Assembly: GCA_037501455.1 (NCBI GenBank)
Contig: CM074856.1
Location: forward strand, 101,525,001 to 101,589,000
DNA: 64,000 nt
Source: Lantana camara
Lineage: Eukaryota; Streptophyta; Magnoliopsida; Lamiales; Verbenaceae
Direction: 5' to 3'
Within the stretch, counting starts at the first letter, position 1. Every line of letters starts with the position of its first letter. Made by a program: the position numbers and the translations under genes. The notes beneath the pieces were generated by a model. It ran no database searches. It worked only from the letters and a program-made list of their open reading frames with translations, and was not told the origin of the DNA. Of the stretch, positions 33,651 to 44,440 are shown in pieces.

Positions 33651-34334
33651 TCATTTAGGATTTTCAAATCAAATATTTCAAATATCATTTCCAAAATAAG
33701 ATTTCCTTATTAAAATATATGGACTTATTTTATAACATAAAAGCTTACTAAGATTCATAATTTAATAACCACTTGTTTTATAAGTCTTGTTTGAATGTTA
33801 AAGTTGTATTTTATCAGAAAATTATTATGTGATCTCATTTCATGTTATGACGTGTTTTATGATAACTTGTCTGTGTGAGTAGTTTTTGTTACGAAATAGA
33901 AACTTGTAGTTGATCACCACTCATAGGTGAAGATCTGGACGGACTAGGACTCCGGTATTATTACATAATAGCTGGTTACTGTAGGTGAGGTTAAACGTTT
34001 TCAACTGGGATCATGAGTATATATATATATATATATATGAAACATTTTATGACCTACCATAATCGTTCAATTTTTGTTCCTTTATAAATGATACTGCCCT
34101 TTTTGACAATACTTTGATATCAACTTATATTGTTCTAGTATACACAATCAATTATTTTAAAGTATTCATAACCTCTTGTCCTACACAATTAAAAGTATCT
34201 CCTGTTAAATTATCTCGGTACTATGCTACCGTTTATCGGGTATCGTTAAATGCAAGCACAATATATTTTCTTATTGTGGGCCCAGTGGTCTTGGTGGAAG
34301 TAGTAGTCTGGGAGGCATGGGCCGAGGTCTACTA

Positions 34335-36278
34335 TGTTAGGAATAGTGCCCTAGAAAGCCGATTGTATATCCGCTTTGTACTTTTCCTTATTGTAATCAC
34401 AGACAATCTTTGAATAAAATAACGAATTGAGGCAACACTTCTTTATATGCTCTTGTTTGGTATGCGTTTACTTTAGCTGTGCATGTATGAGAACTCCCCT
34501 AATCCTGATGACTTTAGGACTCTACCATTTAGGTGAAATGGTTCATGAAACGAGCCCTATATCACATAAGTCATGATTAGTAAAATACTCCAAGCCGATG
34601 AGTCCTACAGACAGTGGGAGTGTCAACCTGACTCCTCTAAGGCTTGCTTATGGGATCACGCCCTTAAGAAGGACCACCTTGTTTCATGGAGGTGTAAAGT
34701 GTATAGTTGATACGTGCGTGATACATGAGGGTGCTTACTTTAATAAGTAAGTTCACTGAGGTGCCCCGTGTGAGAACATTCCTAAATGGGAAAGGAAGTT
34801 TCTATTTCAGGAAATGGAAACTTCCAGATTAGGAAATATCTCACGAGTCATTGATGTGATTAATTGATCCTTAGACTTGAGGTTCCTTGTCACTTTATGA
34901 GTTAACTCTGTAGTCTTAGGTATAAGCTTTAAAGGGTGTCGCCTTAGACAACTGATTCAAGGCTTATGCTGGGGCTGCACAAGTGATTCATGAAAGTGAA
35001 TGAGAATCAAGAAAGGACCTACACTTGCATTTGCAAGGTGATCTCTTATTGTGTAAGTCATTCATATGCCATATAGAGTCCTTGGCCAAGGCAGTAGATC
35101 AAGACATCAAGAAAAGGGTTTCTTGGATTGAGATCAAATGGATATGAAATGCACTTAGCTTTAAGACCGGATTATTAGGGTTCTGATTATTCCCTTGCCC
35201 TAGATCTTGGTTGAGAGATAGTAAGTAGGAGGATTGTATCTCACATGAATCAATGACTTAAAGGTTCTGTCGAATCCGAACATTCCAATTCAGCTAGGGG
35301 TTAAACACCTGTTGCTAGACTATGGTCGTTTAATCTGTGGACTGATTAATTAATTAGTGAATTAATTAATTAGGGTCACTGCTAATTGAATTGAGAACCT
35401 AGAGGGTCACACACAACAACTTGGTTACATGAGTTGAGGCTTGAAAATGATTAAACGAGTTAATCGGACCAAGAGGGTTCCACACGTGTGAATTCACACG
35501 TGTGGCTCGCGTGAGTGACACGTGTCACTGTGACACGTGTCACACACGTGTGATAATATATATATGTGTTAAATAATTAATTAGTTAATTATTTAATAGA
35601 CTTTGGTTTAATTTTGAATTAAAAAGAAAGTCTAATTTTGGAGAAAATGATCTAGTTAATTAATTACGAATTAATTAATTAGATAAAAATAAGTTATTTA
35701 TTTTATAATAAATAAAGTATAAAATTATCCAAAAATAGTTTGGATATTTTTGAGCTCTCTTAAAAGTTGACTAGAAATAGAATTCAAAGTCAAAGTTGGA
35801 AAATACTTGATGATCAAGTAATAGGAGAGAGAGGAACCAAATCCTAGTCCAATATGGACTAGTTTCGGCCGTCCCTCCCCTTTCCTATATATAGGGGAGC
35901 TCATGCTCCCCTTTAGAGCTAATTGACAATTCTTGGTTCATGTGTTGAACACCTTCCTTTCTCCAAGATTAAATTAAACCCTAGGTTAAGCCTAAACACT
36001 AATTAGAGAACTAGCATCCTTACTAATTAGATTGTGATCAAGTTGGTGGACTTTCTCTAGAGACTTCAAGTTAGAAGTTTGAAGATTCGAGCTTTACCAA
36101 GGAGAGGGGATCAAGCCGCGAGAAGAGCGTTCTTGGGTGGCTTGAAACGCTTCAAGAAAGAATAAAAGAAAAGTAAGTTTTCTATCTTTACGAATTTGGT
36201 TACACGATTGCGAGTTCAAGGTCCTTTTGTTGGAAAAAATTTTTAAATTCCGCTGCTTTCTGATTCTGTTTTCCAACA
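34335..36278 (+). mobile_element. Copia solo LTR, 1944 bp, duplication TACTA
   Basis: It runs from TGTTAGGAATAGTGCCC to CTGTTTTCCAACA, with TACTA at 34330-34334 and 36279-36283. It has the same terminus and many shared blocks with the copia II LTR at 38810, which has gag downstream on the plus strand, so orientation is plus. It contains a G-box palindrome cluster (35480-35552), TATATATA at about 35886, and directly after it a hairpin GGGGAGC-TCAT-GCTCCCC (35894-35911) close to the expected start. No internal region is present, so it is a product of LTR-LTR recombination. Confidence 0.9.
35480..35552. promoter_or_regulatory. Cluster of five CACGTG (G-box) palindromes
   Basis: CACACGTGTG at 35481 and 35495 are joined through AATT into one 26-bp perfect palindrome (35480-35505). 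They are followed by AGTGACACGTGTCACT (35514-35529), GTGACACGTGTCAC (35530-35543) and CACACGTGTG (35543-35552). CACGTG is the target of plant bZIP and bHLH factors (ABA, light and stress). The cluster lies about 340 bp upstream of the TATA box. The copia II LTR has a diverged cluster at 39994-40066. Confidence 0.7.
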
Positions 36279-36667
36279 TACTATTACCAGCAGGTAACTA
36301 GATCTTGGTGGTGGTCTAACTGGAGGTTAGTTACTCCACATCAAGTGACGGGGAAAAGGTACGTCCCTCCCAAGTTCATGTATATTGTCACTAGGGGTAG
36401 CTCCCTTAGGTGACACCGGAGGAAGAAGGATGGTATCGTTGTATTTCGTTTTATTAAGTAACGACATCTTGATCAATGTTGTTACGAATATTCTTGGTTT
36501 TTAAGGAGTTAAGGTTGGAGAACGCCTAGCTTGCAGGCACCATATTGTTTCACAAAAGGCGTTCGTATTTTCTTAAAAAGTATTGCACATAATCCCCCTA
36601 CCCCTTTATCTTCAAATAAATATGAAGCCAATATTGATATGGTTGTAGTATTTGTCTATTATCGAGT

Positions 36668-38094
36668 TGTTGTAAGGTTTACTATAGTTAAAAACCAATC
36701 GTGCAAGTGTACACTAACATACGCGTAGCACAATAGGATCGAACCCACAGGGAAGGGAAATCAATCACTACTCTATATTCGTCTCTGATCTAAAGACCTA
36801 ACTAAAACAATTGTTGTTTCTATAAATCTACTAAACCAGAAATTAACAATTAACTAGAATTAACACAGATAACGAAACACACGAATTAACTTCAGTAAAC
36901 TAAGCAGGCAGGGGAAAAGTAATGAATCATACAATCAAGAGCTGATGTGATACTCATCTGACAAGTGTAATTCTACAACCTAGACACTTATATTTGTATT
37001 ACCCTCTCTCAATGTGTAACCAAGTGCTTAATTAGTGTTCAATGTTGCTTTTGCAATCACCAATAGTTAATTAAACCATAGGAACAAGACTAGTGCAATT
37101 CAGTATTCTAGCGGCTCGGTATGGAATAAGATTACTGTTGTATAAGCTAGGACCAAATCTCTTTGTACCCTACAACTTACAAGTTATGAAAACCATCTAA
37201 ATCACCATCACTCTTTCGATCTATAGGCAATTATGAAACATGTTATGGGTGATCAGGCCATCGCAAGTCAATTCAAACCTGTTTACAAACTAATAATTAA
37301 CACAAGTCATTCAAGCATCTTATCAAACATCTATCATCCAATCATCATCACTCCCCTAGCCCTAGAGAATTAGCTATTCATAATTAAAACAAAACTCATA
37401 AAACTAAAGGAAATTGCATTAAAATAAATCATAGTTATCAAATCTAAATAAAGTCTCCAAAATAAAAGCATAAACATTCAGCAGTATCTAAAAAGAAATC
37501 TAACATACGAAACTAAAACTAAATTAAAAGGAATTAGTTTGTAAATTAAAGCAACAATAAAACCGAAGATCGTTCTCGGAATTCAATTCTCTTGTCTTCT
37601 CGAACTCTCTGAAAAATCTCTGAAACTCCTTGGTCTTCTCTCCAACCCTCGATCTTGACCTGGAAGAAAAGCTCTCTCTAAAAAACTCCAAAAACGCACT
37701 AATATAGCAGTCCAAAAATAATTATCGCCGCCCTAGGTAACGGGCGTTACCTATCCATGTGTAATTGTTGTTAACGCCCGTTACTGATTGAAATCGGCAT
37801 AACGTTTTTATTAGTGGTAACGGGCGTTACCACTTTCCTTCTGCACAGGGGTAATGGGCGTTACCCCTCTTCTCTCGCCAAAAACTCCCCTCCTGTGGTC
37901 AGTAACGGGGGTTACTACTTTTGTACTCCTAAGTGGAAAGGGGGGTTACCACATTTTCTTCTAAAAAATGCGTGAAATCGCCTTTCGTAACTCAAACTCC
38001 AAAATCACCTGAACGGAGCAAAATAAACACATAAACGCATCAAACATCACCAAAAATATAATCCAATTAACGCTCAAAATCATGCAATTTCCAT
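36668..38094. mobile_element. Unclassified repeat, probably a partial LTR (TGTTGTAAGG...)
   Basis: The sequence starts TGTTGTAAGGTTTACTATAG exactly where gypsy II LTR similarity ends. It contains GTGCAAGTGTACAC and GGATCGAACCCACAGGGAA, phrases I associate with plant LTRs but cannot assign. The middle is AT-rich and then CT-rich. The last 400 bp hold an array of TAACGGGCGTTA palindromes. A reverse LTR begins at 38095, so its right end is missing. No coding frame of note. Confidence 0.5.
37735..37952. repeat. Array of six GTAACGGGCGTTAC palindromes
   Basis: Copies at 37735-37752 (AGGTAACG/CGTTACCT), 37772-37783 (core on the other strand), 37813-37834 (AGTGGTAACG/CGTTACCACT), 37848-37867 (GGGGTAATG/CGTTACCCC), 37901-37916 (AGTAAC/GTTACT) and a decayed one at about 37933-37952. 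The core TAACG-GG-CGTTA is fixed; arms vary and remain complementary. Confidence 0.88.
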
Positions 38095-38809
38095 GTGACG
38101 CCCGGAGCGACGAGCCACCACATCCCCCGCACCTAGACCCGAATCCACATGTGAAAGGGGAGTCCATACATGAATCCAAGTCTAAGCGAACGAGGACCTA
38201 CATGCATACACTAGGCTAAGTGGGACTAAGATATCAATAGAGCGCGCAAGAAAAATAATTAAACAAATATTCGGAAGCAAATAACAGGATCCAAAAGCAT
38301 ACAAAAATATATACATGGCTATTCCGGCCCAAAATACAAAAAGTATTCAAAGTTCTCCAAAGTATAGCTTAATTCAAATACATATCAAAATATTCAAAAG
38401 ATGCAAGTATGAAATGCTGACTCGACCCAAACTAGCTAGCACAACACGACCACGTACTTTCCCGCTTAGCTCGAGCAAATCTGAAACTAAAGGACAAAAA
38501 AGGAGAGGGGTCAGTCACAACTCGACTGAGTGAGGGGGCTAACGCACACCCACACGCTATATAAATATCGAGCAGAGCACGTATTAAATGAAAGATTCTG
38601 AACCGGGGTAGGGTTTTGCACACCAAATCATTTTCGAAACAAACTTGTACATTTTATAGTCAAAACAAAACGTATTATAGTTAAAGAAAACACCTATCCT
38701 TTTTCATAATCAATGAATCGTACAAAAGCTCGACGAGTACGAGCACTTAACCCTTACTCCTCTATAACGTAAGAAAATTAAGAAAACCATAAATACATAA
38801 ACAATCCAT
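38095..38809 (-). mobile_element. Reverse Tekay-type LTR, left (3') part
   Basis: It starts TGTGACGCCCGGAGCG...CCACATCCCCCGCACC, the reverse complement of the conserved LTR end. On the minus strand the 3' module is present: TGACTGACCCC (about 38514-38505), pyrimidines, TTTCAG ending at 38481, then GCTCGAGCTAAGCGGG, as in LTR A. It breaks off at the copia II LTR. It may be the left part of the LTR that resumes at 57524. Confidence 0.75.
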
Positions 38810-39993
38810 TGTTAGGAATAGTGCCCTTAAAGCAGCTTTTGGCTTTAATATTTCCTTGTAATATCACAAACAGTCTTTGAATAATAAACGAGATGATTTT
38901 GTTCATAGGCATTCACTTCTTTATGTGCTTATTTATGTCTGTTTGGGTTGACTGTGTTTTTGCATGTATTGAACTCCTCTAATCCGATGAGGTCGTTAAG
39001 AACTTTGTTGTTATGGGAACGACACATGACACAAGTTCTTAACTCCATAGGCGAGGATTAGAAACTTCTCCAAGTCGAGAGTCCGACAGACAGTGGGAGT
39101 GCCGACCTTGACTCTGTTGAGACTTGCTTATGTGATTATGTCCTTTTGAAGGATCACTCAGTTTCATGGGGTGATAAGTGCATACGATGATGCGTTCATA
39201 ATACATGAGGGTGATTGTTACTAGAACATTCCTAAATGGGAAAGGAAGTCTCCTAGAAACTTCAAGATTAGGAAATATCTCACAGGTCAATAACGTAATT
39301 CATTAATCCTTAGACTTGAGATTGTGTAATGTCTCATATGAGCTAACTCTGTAATCTTTGATATAGGCTAAAAAAGGGTGTCACCATATAGACACCTGAA
39401 CCACGGCCTATGTTGGGATTACACAAGTGGTATATGTAGAATTAGTAGAATCTACAAAGGACCTACACTTGTTGCAAGAATAAGAATGACCTCTTACTGA
39501 TTGAGTTGTTCGTAGTCTATTAACTTAAACCCTTGGCCAAGGTGGATAAAAGATCAAGACATCAAGAAAATGGGGTTTTCTTGGATTGAGGTTTAAATGG
39601 ATTTGAAACGAACTTAACTTTAAAGATCAAGATTATTTAGGCTCTGAGAATATTCCAATGCCTTAGTTCTTGATTGAGAGATGGAGTTGTAGGAGGATCG
39701 TATTTCACTGTATGTTATTGACTGAAAGGTTCTTCGATTAATTCCGTTATTTGGCTAGGGGTCACACATCCATTGCTAGATTACAATAGTGTGATCTGTG
39801 AAGTGATTAATTAATTAGTGAATTAATTAATTACTATCACTGCTAATCGAATAATGAACCTATAGGGTCACACACAAATGCTAGGACACGAGGGTAATGG
39901 TAGGATGTTAATATGATTAATGAAGGATCAAAATGTTGATCGAAGAGGGCGAGACGAGTCATGCCCCGCCACATGTCATGCTTGGAACGTGAC

Positions 39994-40066
39994 TGACACG
40001 TGTCATGATCACGTGGATGCCACGTGTCATGCACGCGTGGCCTGCACGTGTAATGTACACGTGTAG
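39994..40066. promoter_or_regulatory. Diverged G-box palindrome cluster in copia II LTR
   Basis: TGACACGTGTCA (39994-40005), ATCACGTGGAT (near 40010), CCACGTGTCATG (near 40021), GCACGTG (near 40045) and TACACGTGTA (near 40057). It sits at the same place as the cluster in the related solo LTR, with different arms around CACGTG. Confidence 0.6.
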
Positions 40067-40281
40067 TAACGTGGTTTCGGCGTGTAATTTTATTACACGC
40101 GAATTCTTTTCTAGAATTAATTAATTTAAGTCTTTTAATTGATTTTGAATTAATTATTAAGATTTTATTTCTCAAGGTTAACCCAATAAATAATTAATTG
40201 AGAATTAATTAATTTATTGAATCTTGACTTTTAGCTTTAGGAAAGTTGAAAAGTCTAACTTCCTATTGTAGGAGAGAGAAA

Positions 40282-40600
40282 CTTCCCACCCAGTCCGCAC
40301 TCGCCCAGTCGGCGCGCCCAGGAACGCCGGGATCACGCGCGTCCGTGCGTGCGCAATGCCTAGGCGTCCCGGCCATCAGCCCGCCCCGTTCCGCAAGCGC
40401 TTGCCCGCTGGCATGCAGCTAGCACACATGCGTAGCTTTGTTGCACGTCGTGCGAGCGCTTGCGGGCAGGCAGCACACTGGCAGGCGGGCGGTGCTCGCC
40501 TTCGTCCTAGGCTGGCCGAGCGGGCCCTGGGCGCGGGAGGCCTGCTTGTGCACGCATGCGCCTCGCGCAGGCTATCCCGGGACGGCCTTTTCGTTTCGTG
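40282..40600. other. GC-rich island inside the AT-rich copia II LTR
   Basis: About 320 bp of very GC-rich DNA with many short inverted repeats, such as GCAAGCGCTTGC and GCGCTTGCGGGCAGG, between AT-rich flanks. Frames of 71-103 codons cross it on both strands, as expected for GC-rich DNA with few stops. I see no protein domain. The related solo LTR lacks it. Confidence 0.6.
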
Positions 40601-41682
40601 TTTTCCAAGTTTCAAAAATCCCGAATTACGAAATTTTGATTTTAAAATTATAAAATTATTTATTTAAAATAATTATAAAATTTGGGATTTTATGATTTAA
40701 AGTCAAGTTCTTATTTTTCGATAAAATTACGAAAATCACTTTGAATGATTTATTAGACAAAAATTTAATTTTGAATTAATTGTTTTTTTTGTCATAATCC
40801 GGTGAATTCGATTTTGAATAAATTCGTGAATAATGAACTATATTCAAATTGCTTAAGTTAATTGTAACTTGAAGTCAAAGGAATTTTAAATTTAGTTGGC
40901 AAATTTAAATAAAAGCGGAATCATGCTAGTTTAGGTGATCATGGGTTAGTCTTATGTATGTTTTAAATTCTACACATGGATGATTTCAATTAGGGTCGGA
41001 GCCCATAGTTGCACGTTTTCAATTGGGGTTGGAGCCCTACTTATGTGCGTACTGTTATGTGTTTATTATGTAGCTTTCCTTATTATTGTTTTTGGGCCGG
41101 GGTATGCCCCGTGTACTTGTCTATGGCCAATATGAAGATTGACCCATTTTACTTTTTGTAAAGATAGTAGAACTTAGGAAGTGAGGTTTTTTTATTTTCA
41201 TTTTGGAGACAAGCACCCATGGAATACGTAGGATCCACAAGGAGCACTTGAAGAACGGTGGCCATAAGAAGACCCCTCAAAATGTTTAGGAGGGTTTCTA
41301 TTAATGTAATAGATAGGGCTGTTTTTCCATTCAATTCTGTACCCCTATGTGATATGAACTGTCTTATGTGGCATGAATGTTAGAAGTAGTGATTTTGGAG
41401 TGGCTCCCGAAATCACATATAAGATAGGAAACCCGTGATCATCTCATAATTAGTATCATGCTAGGACATGTTATCTGCTAATTGCTTCTGTGATGCACTT
41501 TACGTGAAATTGCATTAAACAAGACAATTAAAATTTGGATAACATTATATGTTGGTGAGGTCAATCGAAAATCTCTTTTAAATATTGAGCTAAATTCGAA
41601 TAAATAGACATTTTATCACAGTAATAAAATTCCTAGCATTCCATCAATAGGATTTAGGACTTAATAAGTGAACCTAGTTGCT

Positions 41683-42007
41683 GTCTCACGAGTCGTGGGG
41701 TAATTAGTGGATCTTATTAACTCCTAGTTTCTTGATTAATTATTTTAAGTAATTAATATTTCTTAACCATTTTTGAATGGGCGATGTCTCACGAGTCGTG
41801 GGTCGTGTCGGACTAAGTTTGGTTGAGATCTTATGATTGATGGGTCTAGCTCAACACTGAAGTAGATATGGATGTCTCACGAGTCCTGGGTCCATAGTCG
41901 AAAGATCAGTGATGCAAAACATTACTAGGAATTCAATGAGAGATCGAATTGGTAAATAGTACCTACCTAAGAATCTTAGCCCATTGGATGTCTCACGAGT
42001 CGTGGGT
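41683..42007 (+). repeat. Four dispersed 18-bp repeats in the copia leader
   Basis: GTCTCACGAGTCGTGGGT or a near match occurs at 41683, 41786, 41874 (one base changed) and 41990, about 90-115 bp apart. Copia I keeps one at 1542. Each contains CACGAGTCGTG, which is self-complementary except at its centre. Confidence 0.85.
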
Positions 42008-42213
42008 CCAAAACTAAGATTGCTTGGGATCCTGGTACCCACTGAGAAAATAAGTTTCTTCTAAAGTCGTTGGGATTTTTGGACTTTCTAAAAACAGTGG
42101 AAGAACATATTTCTAAAGACCTTGATAATATGTATAATCGTTATTATTCAGCATGCTCATGATTCTCTGTTTTTCCATTTAGGTTGTAGTTCTGTGATTC
42201 TCTACAAACTGAA

Positions 42214-43002
42214 ATGGCAACCAAAAACCCTTTGGTATCCATCCTCGAATCAAACAATTTGACGGGGCCCAATTACTCTGATTGGCTTCGGAATCTAAAG
42301 ATAGTTTTAGATTATGAGAAGAGAAGATAAGTTCTCTTCGAGGGAGAGCCTACCCCTGAGGGTGAGGCTCTGACTCGGGCCGAAAGAGACGCGATTGCGA
42401 AATGGTCTGAAGACAATCTTCAAGCCCGTTGCCTCATGTTGGCTAACATGTCTCCAGACATGCAAAGGCAACATGAGTCTATGGAATACGCTTGGGAGAT
42501 TTATGACCATCTTGAGCAATTGTACCACCCCTAAGAGCGTGTTCTAAGGTACAACACCTCTAAGGAGCTCTTTCATCTCAGAATGAAGGAAGGTACAAGT
42601 GTCCACGAACATGGGCTTAAGTTCCTCGCTTTGAACGAGAAGCTTACTTCCATGGAGATGCCTCTAAGCGAGGACCTCACCGTGGACTTGTTACTCGCAT
42701 CGCTTCCACCATCATTCAATCCTTTCGTGCTGAACTTCAGCATGAATCATGCTCATGCTACTGTCACTGAGCTGATTAGCCAGCTTGTGATTGCTGAAGT
42801 CACGATAAAGAAGGATAACAAAGTAATGATGGTCACATCCTCTTCTAAGCCTTCTAAAGGCAAAGGGAAGAAAGTTCCCAAGAAGAAGGGATCTCTTAAA
42901 CCCGATGGAGGGGTTAAAAAGAGAAAGGCCAAGAAGAAAAGGGGTTAGAGAGAGGACGTTTGCCACCACTGTGGCAAGAAAGGGCATTGGAAGAGGAACT
43001 GC
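42214..43002 (+). pseudogene. gag: Copia II gag with zinc knuckle, broken
   Basis: Starts MATKNPLVSILES at 42214 with GAAATGG context. It continues through NYSDWLRNLKIVLDYEKR and, after a stop near 42328, ANMSPDMQRQHESMEYAWEI. Another stop falls near 42531. The open stretch 42583-42948 has SLPPSFNPFVLNFSMNHAHA and a Lys-rich linker, then a stop at 42946, then the knuckle CHHCGKKGHWKRNC (42961-43002). Stops apart, it matches copia I throughout. The protein would form the particle and bind RNA. Confidence 0.9.
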
Positions 43003-43530
43003 CAAGAGTACAAGGATACTCTAAAGAAAGGTGTGTTTATTGTTGAAGTAAATCTATCTATTGGTTCTAGTTCTTGGGTACTTGATACCGGCTGTGGAGC
43101 TCATATCTGTAATGATGTACAGATGCTAAATGAGGTTCGGCAGCTTAAAGAAGGAGAATACGTCTTGAAGGTTGGGAATGGATCAAGCAGTCAAGCTCAA
43201 GCCATTGGGACGTGTAGATTAGATTTAGGTGTCTTTACTTTAGTTTTGAAGAAAATCCTTTATGTACCTTCTATTATTCGTAATATAATTTTCATTCCAA
43301 TATTAGATTGTGAAGGATATGAGACTTTCTCACGAGATGGAAAATTTTATCTTAAGAAGAATAAAGCTTCCGTTTTACTTGGTACATTATCTAATGGACT
43401 TTATACAACTAAAGACACCAATATTTTGAATATACAACAATCAAACAAACGCAAAAGAGATGACAAGATCTCGGCTTCTTTACGGCACACACGTTTAGGC
43501 CATATTTCTAAAGATAGGATTGCTAGTTAA
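43003..43530 (+). pseudogene. Copia II protease and GAG-pre-integrase
   Basis: An open stretch carries the aspartic protease site SSSWVLDTGCGAHICNDV (about 43066-43119) and ends with LRHTRLGHISKDRI near 43480-43521, the GAG-pre-integrase signature (usual Trp replaced by Arg in LWH). It stops at 43528-43530. Protease processes the Gag-Pol chain in intact relatives. Confidence 0.88.
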
Positions 43531-44440
43531 CTAATTTAGTATCATTCTATGATAATGAACTTAAAGAGTTGACTCATTGTGAATCATGTCTTAAAGGAAA
43601 AATGGCCAAGACTCCCTTTAATGGTAAATAGGAACGTGCCACTAAAGTGTTGGATTTAATCCATACTGATGTTTGTGGGCTACTTAGTGTAAGTACTAGA
43701 AACAATCATCAGTATTTCATAACTTTCATAGATGACTTTAGTCGTTTTGGTTATGTGTACTTAATGAAGTATAAATCCGAAGCCTTTGAGAAATTCTTGG
43801 AATTTTAGAAGGAGGTTGAGAACCAAATCGGTCACAAGATTAAGACACTTCGATCTGATCGAGGTGGCCTGTATCTAAGTGATGAATTCCTTAATCATCT
43901 CATAGATAATGGAATTATCTTTTAGTGGACCCCTCCGGGAACTCCTCAATTAAATGGTGTTTCCGAAAGAAGGAACAGAACCTTACTTGATATGGTTCGT
44001 TCCATGATGAGTTTCACTGAATTGCCACCATCATTCTGGGGCTATGCCCTAGAATCAGCAGTTAAGATTCTAAATTTTGTTCCCTCCAAATCTGTACCCA
44101 AAACCCCATACGAGATGTGGTTTGGAAAAATCCCTAACTATTCTTACTTAAGAAGTTGGGGTTGTCCTGCTTAGATAAAGAGGACAGTGGGAGATAAGCT
44201 TGAAGCTAGATCAAGCTTATGTAACTTCGTAGGATATCCTAAAGAGTCGATAGGATATCATTTCTACGATCCTCTTGAACAACAGGTCTTTGTGTCAAGA
44301 AACGCCACTTTTCTTGAGGGAAGATCGCAGAACTCGAAGAGGTTCGAGACCAAGGTCCCACGACTAGCTTGGAGAATGACGTCCCTATCCCTACCCAAAA
44401 GAGTGATACACGCGAAAATCCTCCTCAAATAAGACGTTCT
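43531..44440 (+). pseudogene. Copia II integrase, broken
   Basis: Recognisable pieces include CESCLKGKM, ITFIDDFSRFGYVYLMKYKS (about 43720-43785), LRSDRGG (near 43850), TPPGTPQLNGVSERRNRT (near 43930-43985) and SFWGYALESAVKILNFVPSK (about 44032-44091). Stops fall near 43629, 43807, 43922 and 44173, and a frameshift near 44300-44400 leads into the next region. The catalytic residues of the core are mostly still visible but no chain can be made. Confidence 0.88.

Larger units (their letters stand above)
23116..36667 (+). mobile_element. Gypsy II 3' LTR, split by two insertions, right end lost
   Basis: It starts TGTAACAGCCC after the purine tract. Pieces are 23116-25368, 33651-34329 and 36284-36667, interrupted by the gag-only element (AATAC) and a copia solo LTR (TACTA). 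A 132-bp tandem duplication (23116-23379) opens it. TATAAATA is at 24452. A 75-bp candidate leader block (33910-33984) precedes GTGAGG. TGGGCCC is at 34277. Similarity to the 5' LTR ends at 36667, where an unrelated TGTTGTAAGG sequence begins, so the last ~600 bp are missing. Confidence 0.85.

Noticed and set aside
40356..40667. 103-codon frame in the GC island, with antisense frames
   Set aside because: Stop-poor because of base composition. No motif, start context or homologous frame in the related LTR.
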